From NCBI GenBank assembly GCA_902489225.1, contig CABTZA010000034.1, positions 1-13,542 of the forward strand: a DNA stretch of 13,542 bases, in the 5' to 3' direction. Positions 7,292 to 13,542 of the stretch are shown here, in pieces (position 1 is the first letter of the stretch; every line of letters begins with the position of its first letter). The notes below the pieces were generated by a model, which was not told the DNA's origin, made no database searches, and saw nothing but the letters and a program-made list of their open reading frames with translations. A program made the position numbers and the translations under genes. The stretch is from an uncultured Collinsella sp. (GTDB lineage: Bacteria; Actinomycetota; Coriobacteriia; Coriobacteriales; Coriobacteriaceae).

Positions 7292-7330
7292 GCCCGCCGA
7301 GCTGCCGCGTCATAGCGGCATCCGGCGGGC
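7292..7330 (+). terminator. two-part hairpin after the lipoprotein gene
   Basis: GCCCGCCG (7292-7299) pairs with CGGCGGGC (7323-7330). Inside it TGCCGC (7303-7308) pairs with GCGGCA (7315-7320) around a six-base loop. No T tract follows, so it is a weak or Rho-assisted terminator at best. It sits just before the likely -10 box of the regulator gene. Confidence 0.45.
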
Positions 7331-7340
7331 TCAGGTGCGT

Positions 7341-7346
7341 TAAAAT
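7341..7346 (+). promoter_or_regulatory. possible -10 box of the two-component operon
   Basis: TAAAAT matches five of six -10 bases and lies 39 bases before the regulator start. No clear -35 box is present; the expected position falls in the preceding hairpin. Confidence 0.35.
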
Positions 7347-7385
7347 GGGCTTGTTCTTAGCTAATTGAGACAGGGGGGCCGTGTT

Positions 7386-8108
7386 ATGGCTTCAGATGCA
7401 AAAAAGATTCTGCTGGTCGAGGATGAGAAGGCAATCCGTGACGCCGTCGCTGCCTATCTCGAGCGCGAAGGCTACTGGGTTATGGGCGTCGGCGACGGCC
7501 AGTCCGCGATCGAGGAGTTCGAGAAGCATCAGTTCGACCTGGTCGTGCTCGACCTTATGCTCCCCAAGATTCCCGGCGAGCGCGTTTGCCGCACCATTCG
7601 CGATACCTCGGATGTCCCCATCATCATGCTGACGGCTAAGGGCGAGATCGAGGACCGTATTATCGGTCTTGAGCTCGGCGCCGACGACTATCTGATTAAG
7701 CCGTTCTCGCCGCGCGAGCTCGTCGCCCGCGTTCGCGCTCTGTTCCGCCGTGCCCATCAGGCCGACGAGCCCGCCGTCGAGGTACTCGACTTCGGCGATC
7801 TGGTCATCGATATCTCGGGCCACAAGATCTTGGTCGAGGGCAAGGAAGTCGATCTGACGGCTTCCGAGTTTAAGCTGCTCACCACGCTTGCCCGCCATCC
7901 CGGCCGTGTGTATAACCGCATGGAGCTGGTCGAGAAAGTGCTCGGGTATGACTTTGAGGGCTATGAGCGCACCATCGATAGCCACGTGAAGAATCTTCGC
8001 GCCAAGCTGGGCGATGATCCCAAGAAGCCCAAGTGGCTCTACACCGTCCATGGTGTCGGCTATCGCTTCGAGGCTCCGGCCAAGACCGATAAGTCGGACG
8101 AGAAATAG
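7386..8108 (+). CDS. OmpR/PhoB-family response regulator
   Basis: Two-domain DNA-binding regulator of 240 residues. The receiver domain (about 6-120) has the acidic pair E12/D13, the phospho-accepting D56 in VVLDLMLP, T83 and K105 in IKPFSPREL. The winged-helix domain (about 134-229) has the typical LTASEFKLL, the recognition-helix region TIDSHVKNLRAKLG and the C-terminal hairpin VHGVGYRF. Every residue needed for phosphorelay is present. The ATG at 7386 is chosen because AGGGGGG lies seven bases upstream; an earlier in-frame start at 7365 would precede this site. The partner kinase begins 11 bases downstream, so the two form an operon. The target genes cannot be told from sequence; the neighbouring lipoprotein and purC are candidates. 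Confidence 0.95.
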   Translation: MASDAKKILLVEDEKAIRDAVAAYLEREGYWVMGVGDGQSAIEEFEKHQFDLVVLDLMLPKIPGERVCRTIRDTSDVPIIMLTAKGEIEDRIIGLELGADDYLIKPFSPRELVARVRALFRRAHQADEPAVEVLDFGDLVIDISGHKILVEGKEVDLTASEFKLLTTLARHPGRVYNRMELVEKVLGYDFEGYERTIDSHVKNLRAKLGDDPKKPKWLYTVHGVGYRFEAPAKTDKSDEK

Positions 8109-8119
8109 GGAAATCACAT

Positions 8120-9685
8120 ATGACACCTGCGCGCTTTGAAATCGGACAAAAGCACAAGCAGGAGAGCGAGGCGGGTTCCAAGGCTAGTTGGAACACGCCT
8201 CGTTCCGATTCACGGCCAACGATGAGCTATCCCTCGCGCATGGCACTTGCTTTTGCTCTGACATCGCTCATGACGGTATTGGTGCTGGTGGGCGTTGTCT
8301 CTGTTGTGTGGGGCACGGTCTTTTCGGATTACACACGCTCCAATATCGTCGAAATCGCAAATTCCGCTGCCGAGAAGTTGGCGACCTCATATGAGGAAAA
8401 CGGCTCTTGGACCGCGGGAGAACTGCGCACGGTCGCAACGTCGAGTTTGGTTTCCGACGATCTGGGCATGCAGGTCGTCAATAAAAAGGGTGTGATCGTT
8501 TATGACGATTCCTGGCCCTCGGCAAGCGCCACCGCCGATGTACGCGAAAACCAGGCTACGACCGACGACACGAGCGGCAAGAGGGCATCGCATAGCCCGG
8601 TCTCGTCTGCTCCAACCGACTCCGATAGCGTTGCTAACGTCGAGATTGTAACGTCTTCCGGCGAGCATGTCGGACAGGTAAAGCTGTGGGCCATCGGCTC
8701 CGACGCTCTGCTCACCAAGGCGGACTCTGCGTTTAGGGAGAAGACCTTTAACGCCATGGCCCTCGCCGCGGTTGTTGCAATCTGCATTTCGGTCGTTATC
8801 GGATCGCTCGTGTCGCGCATGCTCACCAAACCGATTCATCGCATCACCAGTACCGCAAAGCAAATCCGTGACGGCGACCTGTCGGCTCGCACGGGGCTGC
8901 GCGGTGATGACGAGATCGATCAGCTGGGTGAGACCTTCGATGAGATGGCCACCTCGCTCGAGAAGGATATGAAACACGAGAAGCGCCTGACCTCAGACGT
9001 TGCACACGAGCTTCGCACGCCGCTTATGGCCATGCTCGCAACGGTCGAGGCCATGCAGGATGGCGTGTATCCCACCGACGATGAGCATTTGGAGACCGTT
9101 GCTTCCGAGACGCGTCGCCTGGCTCGTCTGGTGCAGCAGATGCTCGACCTATCGCGTATGGAAAACAGCACGGCTCCGCTCAATCTAGAACCGGTGGACA
9201 TGGTTCCGTTCGTGCGATCGATTGTGAACGGCCAGGAGCGTCTGTTTGCCGACCGTGACCTTCGTCTTCGCTTTGCAGATGAAACCCAAGGGCACGACGA
9301 TGTCGTCGAGGCCGATCCCGACATGATCACGCAATGTGTTATCAACCTCATGAGCAACGCCATGCGCTACACCCCCGAGGGCGGTTGGGTCGTGGTGTCG
9401 GTGCTCAGTGACCGCAGGCACGTCAGCATTGCCGTTTCTGATACCGGCATCGGTATTGCCAAGGACGATCTGTCGCGCATTTTCGGGCGGTTTTGGCGCG
9501 CCGATGCCAGCCGCGCCCGCGAAGCTGGCGGCCTGGGCGTCGGCCTCGCCGTGACCAAGCAGATCGTCGAGCGTCACCATGGCTACATATCCGTGGAGTC
9601 GGAGCTTGGAAAGGGTACGACTTTTACAATTCATCTGCCCCGCGAGCACATGGCGGACGCGGCATCTACTACAATGGAGCACTAG
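8120..9685 (+). CDS. membrane sensor histidine kinase (HAMP-HisKA-HATPase)
   Basis: Kinase of 521 residues and cognate partner of the upstream regulator. It has a 41-residue cytoplasmic N-terminus, TM1 about 42-66, an extracellular sensor of about 140 residues, TM2 about 209-232 and HAMP about 233-285. The HisKA H-box SDVAHELRTPL carries the phosphorylated H296. The HATPase domain has an N-box with N413 (NLMSNAMRYTP), G1 DTGIGI (441-446), the F-box IFGRFWR and G2 GGLGVGLAV (470-478). Nothing essential is missing. The extracellular part contains a Ser/Thr/Asp-rich, probably disordered segment (about 133-170), with no recognisable ligand domain. The start at 8120 has AGGGA eight bases upstream. 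A later methionine at residue 35 would shorten the tail but lacks a ribosome site. Confidence 0.95.
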   Translation: MTPARFEIGQKHKQESEAGSKASWNTPRSDSRPTMSYPSRMALAFALTSLMTVLVLVGVVSVVWGTVFSDYTRSNIVEIANSAAEKLATSYEENGSWTAGELRTVATSSLVSDDLGMQVVNKKGVIVYDDSWPSASATADVRENQATTDDTSGKRASHSPVSSAPTDSDSVANVEIVTSSGEHVGQVKLWAIGSDALLTKADSAFREKTFNAMALAAVVAICISVVIGSLVSRMLTKPIHRITSTAKQIRDGDLSARTGLRGDDEIDQLGETFDEMATSLEKDMKHEKRLTSDVAHELRTPLMAMLATVEAMQDGVYPTDDEHLETVASETRRLARLVQQMLDLSRMENSTAPLNLEPVDMVPFVRSIVNGQERLFADRDLRLRFADETQGHDDVVEADPDMITQCVINLMSNAMRYTPEGGWVVVSVLSDRRHVSIAVSDTGIGIAKDDLSRIFGRFWRADASRAREAGGLGVGLAVTKQIVERHHGYISVESELGKGTTFTIHLPREHMADAASTTMEH

Positions 9686-9713
9686 CTTTTCGCTATTCGG
9701 TGAAGGAGGGGCC

Positions 9714-9782
9714 GTGTCCCTGCCGCTCCGAGTTTGCGAAAACATGCGGGAAAGAACCCGCATTTCTGTCGTATTTAGGTAA
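9714..9782 (+). CDS. possible 22-codon leader peptide before purC
   Basis: GTG at 9714 follows AAGGAGG (9703-9709), one of the strongest ribosome sites in the window but only four bases from the GTG. The frame runs 22 codons and stops at TAA 9780-9782, which overlaps the AAGGAG ribosome site of purC (9781-9786). A hairpin (9744-9763) lies inside it. The layout suits translational coupling or a regulatory upstream peptide, but there is no evidence that it is translated, and the peptide has no recognisable motif. Confidence 0.3.
   Translation: MSLPLRVCENMRERTRISVVFR
9744..9763 (+). promoter_or_regulatory. hairpin in the purC leader
   Basis: ATGCGGG (9744-9750) pairs perfectly with CCCGCAT (9757-9763) around a six-base A-rich loop, 31 bases before the purC start. 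Only TTTCTG follows, so it is not a clear terminator. It could modulate read-through from the kinase gene. Confidence 0.45.
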
Positions 9783-9794
9783 GGAGTGACTCAC

Positions 9795-10682
9795 GTGACA
9801 ACGATGGAGCGTCGTCCGGATTCCCGTGGCAAGGTTCGTGATATTTACGATGCCGGTGAAAACCTGCTGATGGTCGCCACCGACCGCATTTCTGCGTTCG
9901 ACTTCATTCTTCCCGACGAGATTCCGTTTAAGGGAGAGGTGCTCAATCGCATCTCGGCATTCTGGTTCGATAAGTTTGCCGACATCGTCCCCAACCATCT
10001 CGTTTCCATCGACCCGGCGGATTTCCCCGAGGAGTTTGCTGAGTATCGTGACTACCTCGCTGGCCGCGCCATGCTGGTTAAGAAGGCCCAGACGATTCCT
10101 ATCGAGTGCATCGTCCGCGGCTATCTGACCGGTTCGGGCAAGAAGACCTACGACGAGAACGGCACCGTCTGCGGCATCCAGCTGCCTGAGGGCCTGACCG
10201 AGGCTTCCAAGCTTCCCGAGCCGTTGTTCACGCCGTCCACGAAGGCCGAGATCGGTGACCACGACGAGAACATCTCGTTCGAGCGTTGCTGCGAGATCGT
10301 GGGCGAGGACATCGCCACGCAGATTCGTGACCTTTCCCTCAAGATCTACAAGGCCGCTGCCGAGTACGCCGCGACCCGTGGCATCATCATTGCCGACACC
10401 AAGTTCGAGTTTGGTGCCATCGATGGCAAGGTCACGCTGATCGACGAGTGCCTCACGCCCGACTCCAGCCGTTTCTGGCCTGCTGCCAGCTACGAGGAGG
10501 GCAAGATCCAGCCTAGCTACGACAAGCAATTCGTCCGCAATTGGCTCAAGGCCAACTGGGATATGACGGGGGAGACCCCGCACCTGCCCGCCGAGGTCAT
10601 CGATGGCACGTCCGAGCGCTATCGCGAGGCCTTCCAGATCATCACGGGCTTCCAGTTCACAAGCATGAAGGAGAACGCATAA
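9795..10682 (+). CDS. purC: SAICAR synthetase (PurC)
   Basis: Cytosolic enzyme of 295 residues that joins CAIR and aspartate with ATP to make SAICAR, the substrate PurB then cleaves. The family blocks are all present: GKVRDIYD near the start, TDRISAFD, the long conserved stretch with IPIECIVRGYLTGSG, the signature LPEPLFTPSTKAE, IIADTKFEFG, and DECLTPDSSRFWP near the C-terminus. The length and style fit the longer, yeast Ade1-like form common in actinobacteria rather than the shorter E. coli type. GTG 9795 is preferred because AAGGAG (9781-9786) lies eight bases upstream; GTG 9786 overlaps that site and ATG 9804 is 17 bases away. The stop TAA directly abuts the next gene start, implying an operon. 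Confidence 0.96.
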   Translation: MTTMERRPDSRGKVRDIYDAGENLLMVATDRISAFDFILPDEIPFKGEVLNRISAFWFDKFADIVPNHLVSIDPADFPEEFAEYRDYLAGRAMLVKKAQTIPIECIVRGYLTGSGKKTYDENGTVCGIQLPEGLTEASKLPEPLFTPSTKAEIGDHDENISFERCCEIVGEDIATQIRDLSLKIYKAAAEYAATRGIIIADTKFEFGAIDGKVTLIDECLTPDSSRFWPAASYEEGKIQPSYDKQFVRNWLKANWDMTGETPHLPAEVIDGTSERYREAFQIITGFQFTSMKENA

Positions 10683-11258
10683 GTGAGTACCCGTAGCGCC
10701 ACGAACAAGCGCACGCAATCCCACGAAGTTACCGGGGTTGCGCGCAAGTCTGCCGCATCTGCTAAGCCCGCCCGCCAAGCAGCGAGCTCCGTTCGCGTCG
10801 TGCCGGCTTCGTCTAAGGCACGCCGCAAAGAGCTCGAGAAGGGCGAGAACCTCGAGGGCCTCTCTAAAGAGGAGAAGCGCGCCCGCAAGGCCAAGCAGCG
10901 CGCCAAGGAGGACCGCATCTATACGGTGTCGAATATCCTCCTCAAGCAGGACGAGGACTACACCAAGCGCCGTCGCATCTGGTGGATTGTGCTCGCCATT
11001 GGCATGGTGCTCGTCGTGGCAATTTGGGCCTCGCTGTACTTCGCTCCCGCTGGCATGGTGTCCAGCCCTGTCCAGATGGTCGGCATCGTTTTGTCCTACG
11101 TCATCATTTTGGGCGACTTTATCTATGACTTCGCTCGTATTCGTCCCTTGCGCAACATGTACCGCGCGCAGGCCGAGGGCATGTCCGAGAACAAGCTCAA
11201 CGCTCTTATTGAGCGCGCGGCTGCCGAGGAGGACCAGAAGGACTCCAAGAAGAAGTAG
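10683..11258 (+). CDS. two-helix membrane protein, function unknown
   Basis: Protein of 191 residues. About 98 residues of highly charged, Lys/Arg/Ala-rich and probably disordered or coiled N-terminal sequence come first. Two predicted transmembrane helices follow at about 99-119 and 129-150, then a charged C-terminal tail with KDSKKK at the end. I recognise no family. Both ends should be cytoplasmic, given the basic flanks of each helix. The gene starts with GTG on the base after the purC stop codon; AAGGAG (10668-10673), nine bases upstream, lies inside the end of purC. It is therefore co-transcribed and probably translationally coupled with purC, though nothing suggests a purine role. A terminator follows 32 bases after the stop. 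Confidence 0.82.
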   Translation: MSTRSATNKRTQSHEVTGVARKSAASAKPARQAASSVRVVPASSKARRKELEKGENLEGLSKEEKRARKAKQRAKEDRIYTVSNILLKQDEDYTKRRRIWWIVLAIGMVLVVAIWASLYFAPAGMVSSPVQMVGIVLSYVIILGDFIYDFARIRPLRNMYRAQAEGMSENKLNALIERAAAEEDQKDSKKK

Positions 11259-11290
11259 CGTTTGCATACATACTTATCGCTAAGATATAA

Positions 11291-11319
11291 GGCGCGTCGT
11301 TTTTGCGGCGCGCCTTTTT
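11291..11319 (+). terminator. intrinsic terminator of the purC operon
   Basis: GGCGCGTCG (11291-11299) pairs with CGGCGCGCC (11306-11314), nine pairs with one wobble and a six-base loop, followed by five T. Confidence 0.9.
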
Positions 11320-11347
11320 ACTGTTCTATAGATAGATGGAGTGGCAC

Positions 11348-12628
11348 ATGATTCGAGCTGCCCTGACGGTCGAAGAGGCTCTGGAGGGCATGAAGGCCCT
11401 GGAGCCCAAGATTAAAAACTACGCGCGCCTGGTCGTCCGCAAGGGCGTAAACGTCAAGCCCGGCCAGGAGGTCGTCGTTCAGTCTCCGGTCGAGTGCGCG
11501 CCGTTTGCGCGCGTGGTGGTCGCGGAGGCCTATGCTGCCGGCGCCGGCCACGTGACGGTCATTTGGGCCGATGATGCCGTGACGAGGCTCACGTACGAGC
11601 ATGTCGAGAAAAGCTATTTTGAGCAGACGTCCGAGTGGAAGCGCATGCAGCTGGATTCCTTGGCCCAGGATGGTGCCTGCTTTGTCTTTATCGAGGGTGC
11701 GGATCCTGCGGCCCTCAAGGGCATCGATCCAGCCAAGCCGGCCGCGGCATCAAAGGCGAGGAATACGCAGTGCAAAGTTTTCCGCCGTGGACTGGATTAC
11801 AACATCAATCCGTGGTGCATCGCCGGCGCTCCGGTCGTGGCTTGGGCGCACGAGGTGTTCCCGGGAGACGCCGATGAGGTTGCAATCTATAAGCTGTGGA
11901 ATGCGATTCTGCACACCGCGCGCGCCGATGGCCAGGACCCAGAGAGCGACTGGGAACTCCATGACGCCGCATTCGAAAAGAACCTGCGTTTCCTGAACGA
12001 CAATCGTTTCGACTACCTGCATTACACCGCGGCAAATGGAACCGATCTGACGATTGGCATGAAGAAAGGTCACGAGTGGGCCGGCGGCAAGGGCAAGACG
12101 CCCGATGGGCACCCCTTCTTCCCCAACATTCCCACCGAGGAAGTCTTCACTTCGCCCGATCGCATGCGCGCCGACGGTATCGTGTACTCGGCCATGCCGC
12201 TCATCCATCACGGCAATAAGGTCGAAGATTTTTGGATTAAGTTCGAGGGCGGCCGCGTGGTGGACTACGACGCCCGCGTGGGCAAGGCAACGCTCGCAAG
12301 TATCATCGATACTGACGAGGGCGCTGCTCACCTGGGAGAGGTCGCGCTCATTTCCAAGAACACGCCGATCCGCGAAAGTGGTGTTCTGTTCTACAATACG
12401 CTCTATGACGAGAACGCTAGCTGCCATCTCGCGCTAGGTGTCGGTTTCCCCGAATGCATCGAGGGTGGGTATGACATGTCCAAGGAGGAGCTTCTGGAGC
12501 ATGGCGTTAACGTCTCGAGCACGCACGTCGATTTTATGATCGGCACGGACGACATCGATATTGTGGGCATTACGCCTGATGGACGTGAAGTTGTGATTTT
12601 CCAGAACGGCCAATGGAGTTGGGAATAG
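11348..12628 (+). CDS. M29-family metallo-aminopeptidase (AmpS/PepS/AmpT type)
   Basis: Protein of 426 residues, the usual size for peptidase family M29, which removes N-terminal residues from peptides using two metal ions (cobalt, zinc or manganese) in the cytosol. The metal-site motifs are visible: PTEEVFTSPDR (glutamates near 264-265), AHLGEVALI (E331), FYNTLYDENASCHLALG (Y349, H360) and STHVDFMIG (H393 and D395). ATG 11348 is chosen because GGAG lies six bases upstream; the in-frame ATG at 11336 would put that ribosome site inside the coding region. The gene lies between a terminator and the tRNA-Lys promoter, whose -35 box overlaps its last codons, so it is probably transcribed alone. 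Its own promoter is not clear. Confidence 0.95.
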   Translation: MIRAALTVEEALEGMKALEPKIKNYARLVVRKGVNVKPGQEVVVQSPVECAPFARVVVAEAYAAGAGHVTVIWADDAVTRLTYEHVEKSYFEQTSEWKRMQLDSLAQDGACFVFIEGADPAALKGIDPAKPAAASKARNTQCKVFRRGLDYNINPWCIAGAPVVAWAHEVFPGDADEVAIYKLWNAILHTARADGQDPESDWELHDAAFEKNLRFLNDNRFDYLHYTAANGTDLTIGMKKGHEWAGGKGKTPDGHPFFPNIPTEEVFTSPDRMRADGIVYSAMPLIHHGNKVEDFWIKFEGGRVVDYDARVGKATLASIIDTDEGAAHLGEVALISKNTPIRESGVLFYNTLYDENASCHLALGVGFPECIEGGYDMSKEELLEHGVNVSSTHVDFMIGTDDIDIVGITPDGREVVIFQNGQWSWE

Positions 12629-12647
12629 TCCCAGACCGTGGTACAAT
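12619..12647 (+). promoter_or_regulatory. promoter of tRNA-Lys
   Basis: TTGGGA (12619-12624), exactly 17 bases, then TACAAT (12642-12647), nine bases before the tRNA. The -35 box lies in the last codons of the aminopeptidase gene. Confidence 0.75.
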
Positions 12648-12656
12648 GCCACCCGC

Positions 12657-12729
12657 GGGCCGTTAGCTCAGCTGGCAGAGCAGGGGACTTTTAATCCCAA
12701 GGTCCAGGGTTCGAACCCCTGACGGCCCA
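12657..12729 (+). tRNA. tRNA-Lys (anticodon TTT)
   Basis: A full cloverleaf: acceptor GGGCCGT pairs with ACGGCCC, a D arm with AGCTGG, the anticodon loop CTTTTAA giving anticodon TTT, the variable region AAGGTC, and a T arm with TTCGAAC. The discriminator is A12729. It is followed by CCCA rather than CCA, so the tail is not exactly encoded, unlike the tRNA-Gly gene. The gene has its own promoter and terminator. The 3' part from the T-loop onward is duplicated 179 bases downstream. Confidence 0.97.
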
Positions 12730-12744
12730 CCCAAAGATTGTTGA

Positions 12745-12774
12745 GACGGTCAACTTCGGTTGGCCGTCTTTTTT
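12745..12774 (+). terminator. intrinsic terminator of tRNA-Lys
   Basis: GACGGTCAAC pairs with GTTGGCCGTC around a TTCG tetraloop (one wobble), followed by six T. Confidence 0.94.
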
Positions 12775-12891
12775 GTCGCCCTTTCATGGGTTCGAACCCG
12801 TCGGGGCGCGGAGCTGAGTAAACGCGTGAGCGTTTGCCAGCGCAGCGCGCAAGGCGCGAAAGCGCCGCAGCGGCCGCCTGCGAAGCAGGCT
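12775..12891 (+). repeat. tRNA-linked structured repeat, tRNA-Lys locus
   Basis: Same design as after tRNA-Gly. The T-arm palindrome GGGTTCGAACCC (12788-12799) lies 13 bases after the terminator T run. Hairpin 1 is AAACGC-gtga-GCGTTT (12820-12835), hairpin 2 is GGCGC-gaaa-GCGCC (12853-12866) and hairpin 3 is GCCTGC-gaa-GCAGGC (12876-12890). Linker motifs such as GCAAGG before hairpin 2 and CGCAGC after it are shared with the Gly copy, while stem bases differ and remain paired. A copy of the tRNA-Lys 3' part follows at once. No credible gene is present. Confidence 0.75.
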
Positions 12892-12980
12892 GAACCCCTG
12901 ACGGCCCACCCAAAGATTGTTGAGACGGTCAACTTCGGTTGGCCGTCTTTTTTGTTGCCGGTGCACGGGTTCGAACCCGT
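12892..12980 (+). repeat. duplicate of tRNA-Lys 3' part, terminator and T-arm palindrome
   Basis: Positions 12892-12955 are identical to 12713-12776 over 64 bases. Extending to 12980 versus 12801, the match is 84 of 89. The copy starts inside the T-loop (GAACCCC), includes the acceptor 3' strand, the terminator, and again a GGGTTCGAACCCGT palindrome. It cannot make a tRNA because the 5' two thirds are absent. Confidence 0.92.
12924..12953 (+). terminator. duplicate copy of the tRNA-Lys terminator
   Basis: Same stem, TTCG loop and six-T run as at 12745-12774. It gives the locus a second stop for transcripts that escape the first, and would help insulate the rRNA operon. Confidence 0.85.
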
Positions 12981-13505
12981 ATCTAGCTATATATAAGAAC
13001 GCTTGGCGAACAAAACCCGCCTTTTACCGATGGGAAACAAATAACTGATGCCTTTGGAGTAAAGTAGCGCTCCAGAGATGACCGATGTCTCAATACACAT
13101 AAAACAGCTGGTCATCGCCAATATCAGAAGCCAATGCTTCAGTTTTAACCTCAGTGATGCGACTGAGGGACCTATTCATTTGTGAACAAAATATGGAGTG
13201 CGCGATTCCCGCCCCCGGCGCCCCTCCGGTCTGGCAATATATCTCCTTGCCGCGCGGCCCGGTGGAACCGGGAACCAGCGCATGCGTGCACCTTGAGAAC
13301 CGGATACTGCGAGGATGGACACACCAGTTGTGTCGCATCCGGGCAGACATCGAACCATTTGAAATGGTCTAACTTGGATTTGTTTTTCGCAAGGCCGCCG
13401 AGAGGCGGCCCCGAGAAATTCCTTTTCCTATACTAGAACCATATGAATCGAACGGAACCGATCAGCTAATAGTTGTGAGGACCGGACGGGCTCGAAGCCC
13501 ATATA
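12981..13505 (+). other. gene-free upstream and leader region of an rRNA operon
   Basis: No credible gene. It contains several hairpins: CCTCAGT/ACTGAGG (13149-13168), CCCGGT/ACCGGG (13258-13272), an 11-pair stem with one bulge (13313-13340), the palindrome ACCATTTGAAATGGT (13354-13368), GGCCGCC-GAGA-GGCGGCC (13393-13410) and GGGCT-CGA-AGCCC (13488-13500). CTTGAGAACCGGATA (13292-13306) resembles sequences found in rRNA leaders and spacers. Such structures fit antitermination and RNase processing of pre-16S RNA. TATACT at 13429-13434 looks like a -10 box but has no -35 partner, so the rRNA promoter was not located. Confidence 0.6.
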
Positions 13506-13508
13506 TTT

Positions 13509-13542
13509 TGGACGGAGAGTTCGATCCTGGCTCAGGATGAAC
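13509..13542 (+). rRNA. rrs: 16S ribosomal RNA, 5' end (partial)
   Basis: The universal start block GGAGAGTTCGATCCTGGCTC is followed by AGGATGAAC at the window end. Aligning AGAGTT with E. coli 16S positions 8-13 puts the mature 5' end near 13509, give or take a few bases. Only the first ~34 bases are in the window. Confidence 0.95.

Noticed and set aside
7392..8126. Minus-strand open frame of 244 codons opposite the response regulator
   Set aside because: It covers the same bases as an intact OmpR-type regulator with all key residues; it is a shadow frame.
9693..11267. Long minus-strand open frame (524 codons) opposite purC and the membrane protein
   Set aside because: Its leucine-rich sequence is the shadow of a biased plus-strand gene with clear purC motifs.
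12784..12966. Small open frames on the minus strand across the tRNA-Lys repeat
   Set aside because: They read through tRNA and terminator copies and exist twice only because the DNA is duplicated.
13429..13434. TATACT as the rRNA promoter -10 box
   Set aside because: No -35 box at a workable distance, and it lies downstream of what look like leader structures.

Overview
The window looks like chromosome of a G+C-rich gut actinobacterium of the class Coriobacteriia, most likely Collinsella or a close relative. This is inferred from the start of a 16S rRNA gene at the right edge, strongly G/C-biased third codon positions, a long-type (Ade1-like) PurC, a Tat lipoprotein, and an LPXTG/Cna-B adhesin. 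No database search was possible, so the genus is an inference.

Layout. (1) Left edge to 3.5 kb, minus strand: a 1143-residue LPXTG-anchored adhesin with a predicted thioester domain and about six Cna-B domains. It is followed by what may be the first codons of another minus-strand gene containing a ten-C run. (2) 3.7-4.2 kb: tRNA-Gly(CCC) with promoter and terminator, followed by a structured repeat that carries extra copies of the tRNA 3' end. (3) 4.28-5.63 kb: purB. (4) 5.76-7.23 kb: a TSCPD-domain protein overlapping a Tat lipoprotein gene by one base. (5) 7.39-9.69 kb: an OmpR-type response regulator and a HAMP sensor kinase. (6) 9.8-11.26 kb: purC directly abutting a gene for a two-helix membrane protein, ending in a terminator. 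(7) 11.35-12.63 kb: an M29-family metallo-aminopeptidase. (8) 12.6-13.0 kb: tRNA-Lys(TTT), its terminator, a second example of the structured repeat, and a duplicate of the tRNA 3' end plus terminator. (9) 13.0-13.5 kb: a gene-free, hairpin-rich stretch that reads as the leader of an rRNA operon, then the first ~35 bases of 16S rRNA.

How the genes relate. PurC and PurB catalyse consecutive steps of purine synthesis (CAIR to SAICAR, SAICAR to AICAR) but are separated here by the lipoprotein and the two-component system. The regulator-kinase pair is a tight operon. The lipoprotein just upstream would act at the same membrane face as the kinase sensor domain, but a functional link is only a guess.

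The most unusual signal is a shared design downstream of both tRNA genes. After each tRNA terminator comes a T-arm-like palindrome, then three short hairpins whose stems differ in sequence between the loci but stay paired, then a fresh copy of that particular tRNA's 3' end beginning inside the T-loop. I do not recognise this as a named element. It could be a tRNA-targeting miniature mobile element, the remains of repeated site-specific integration, or a structured trailer RNA.
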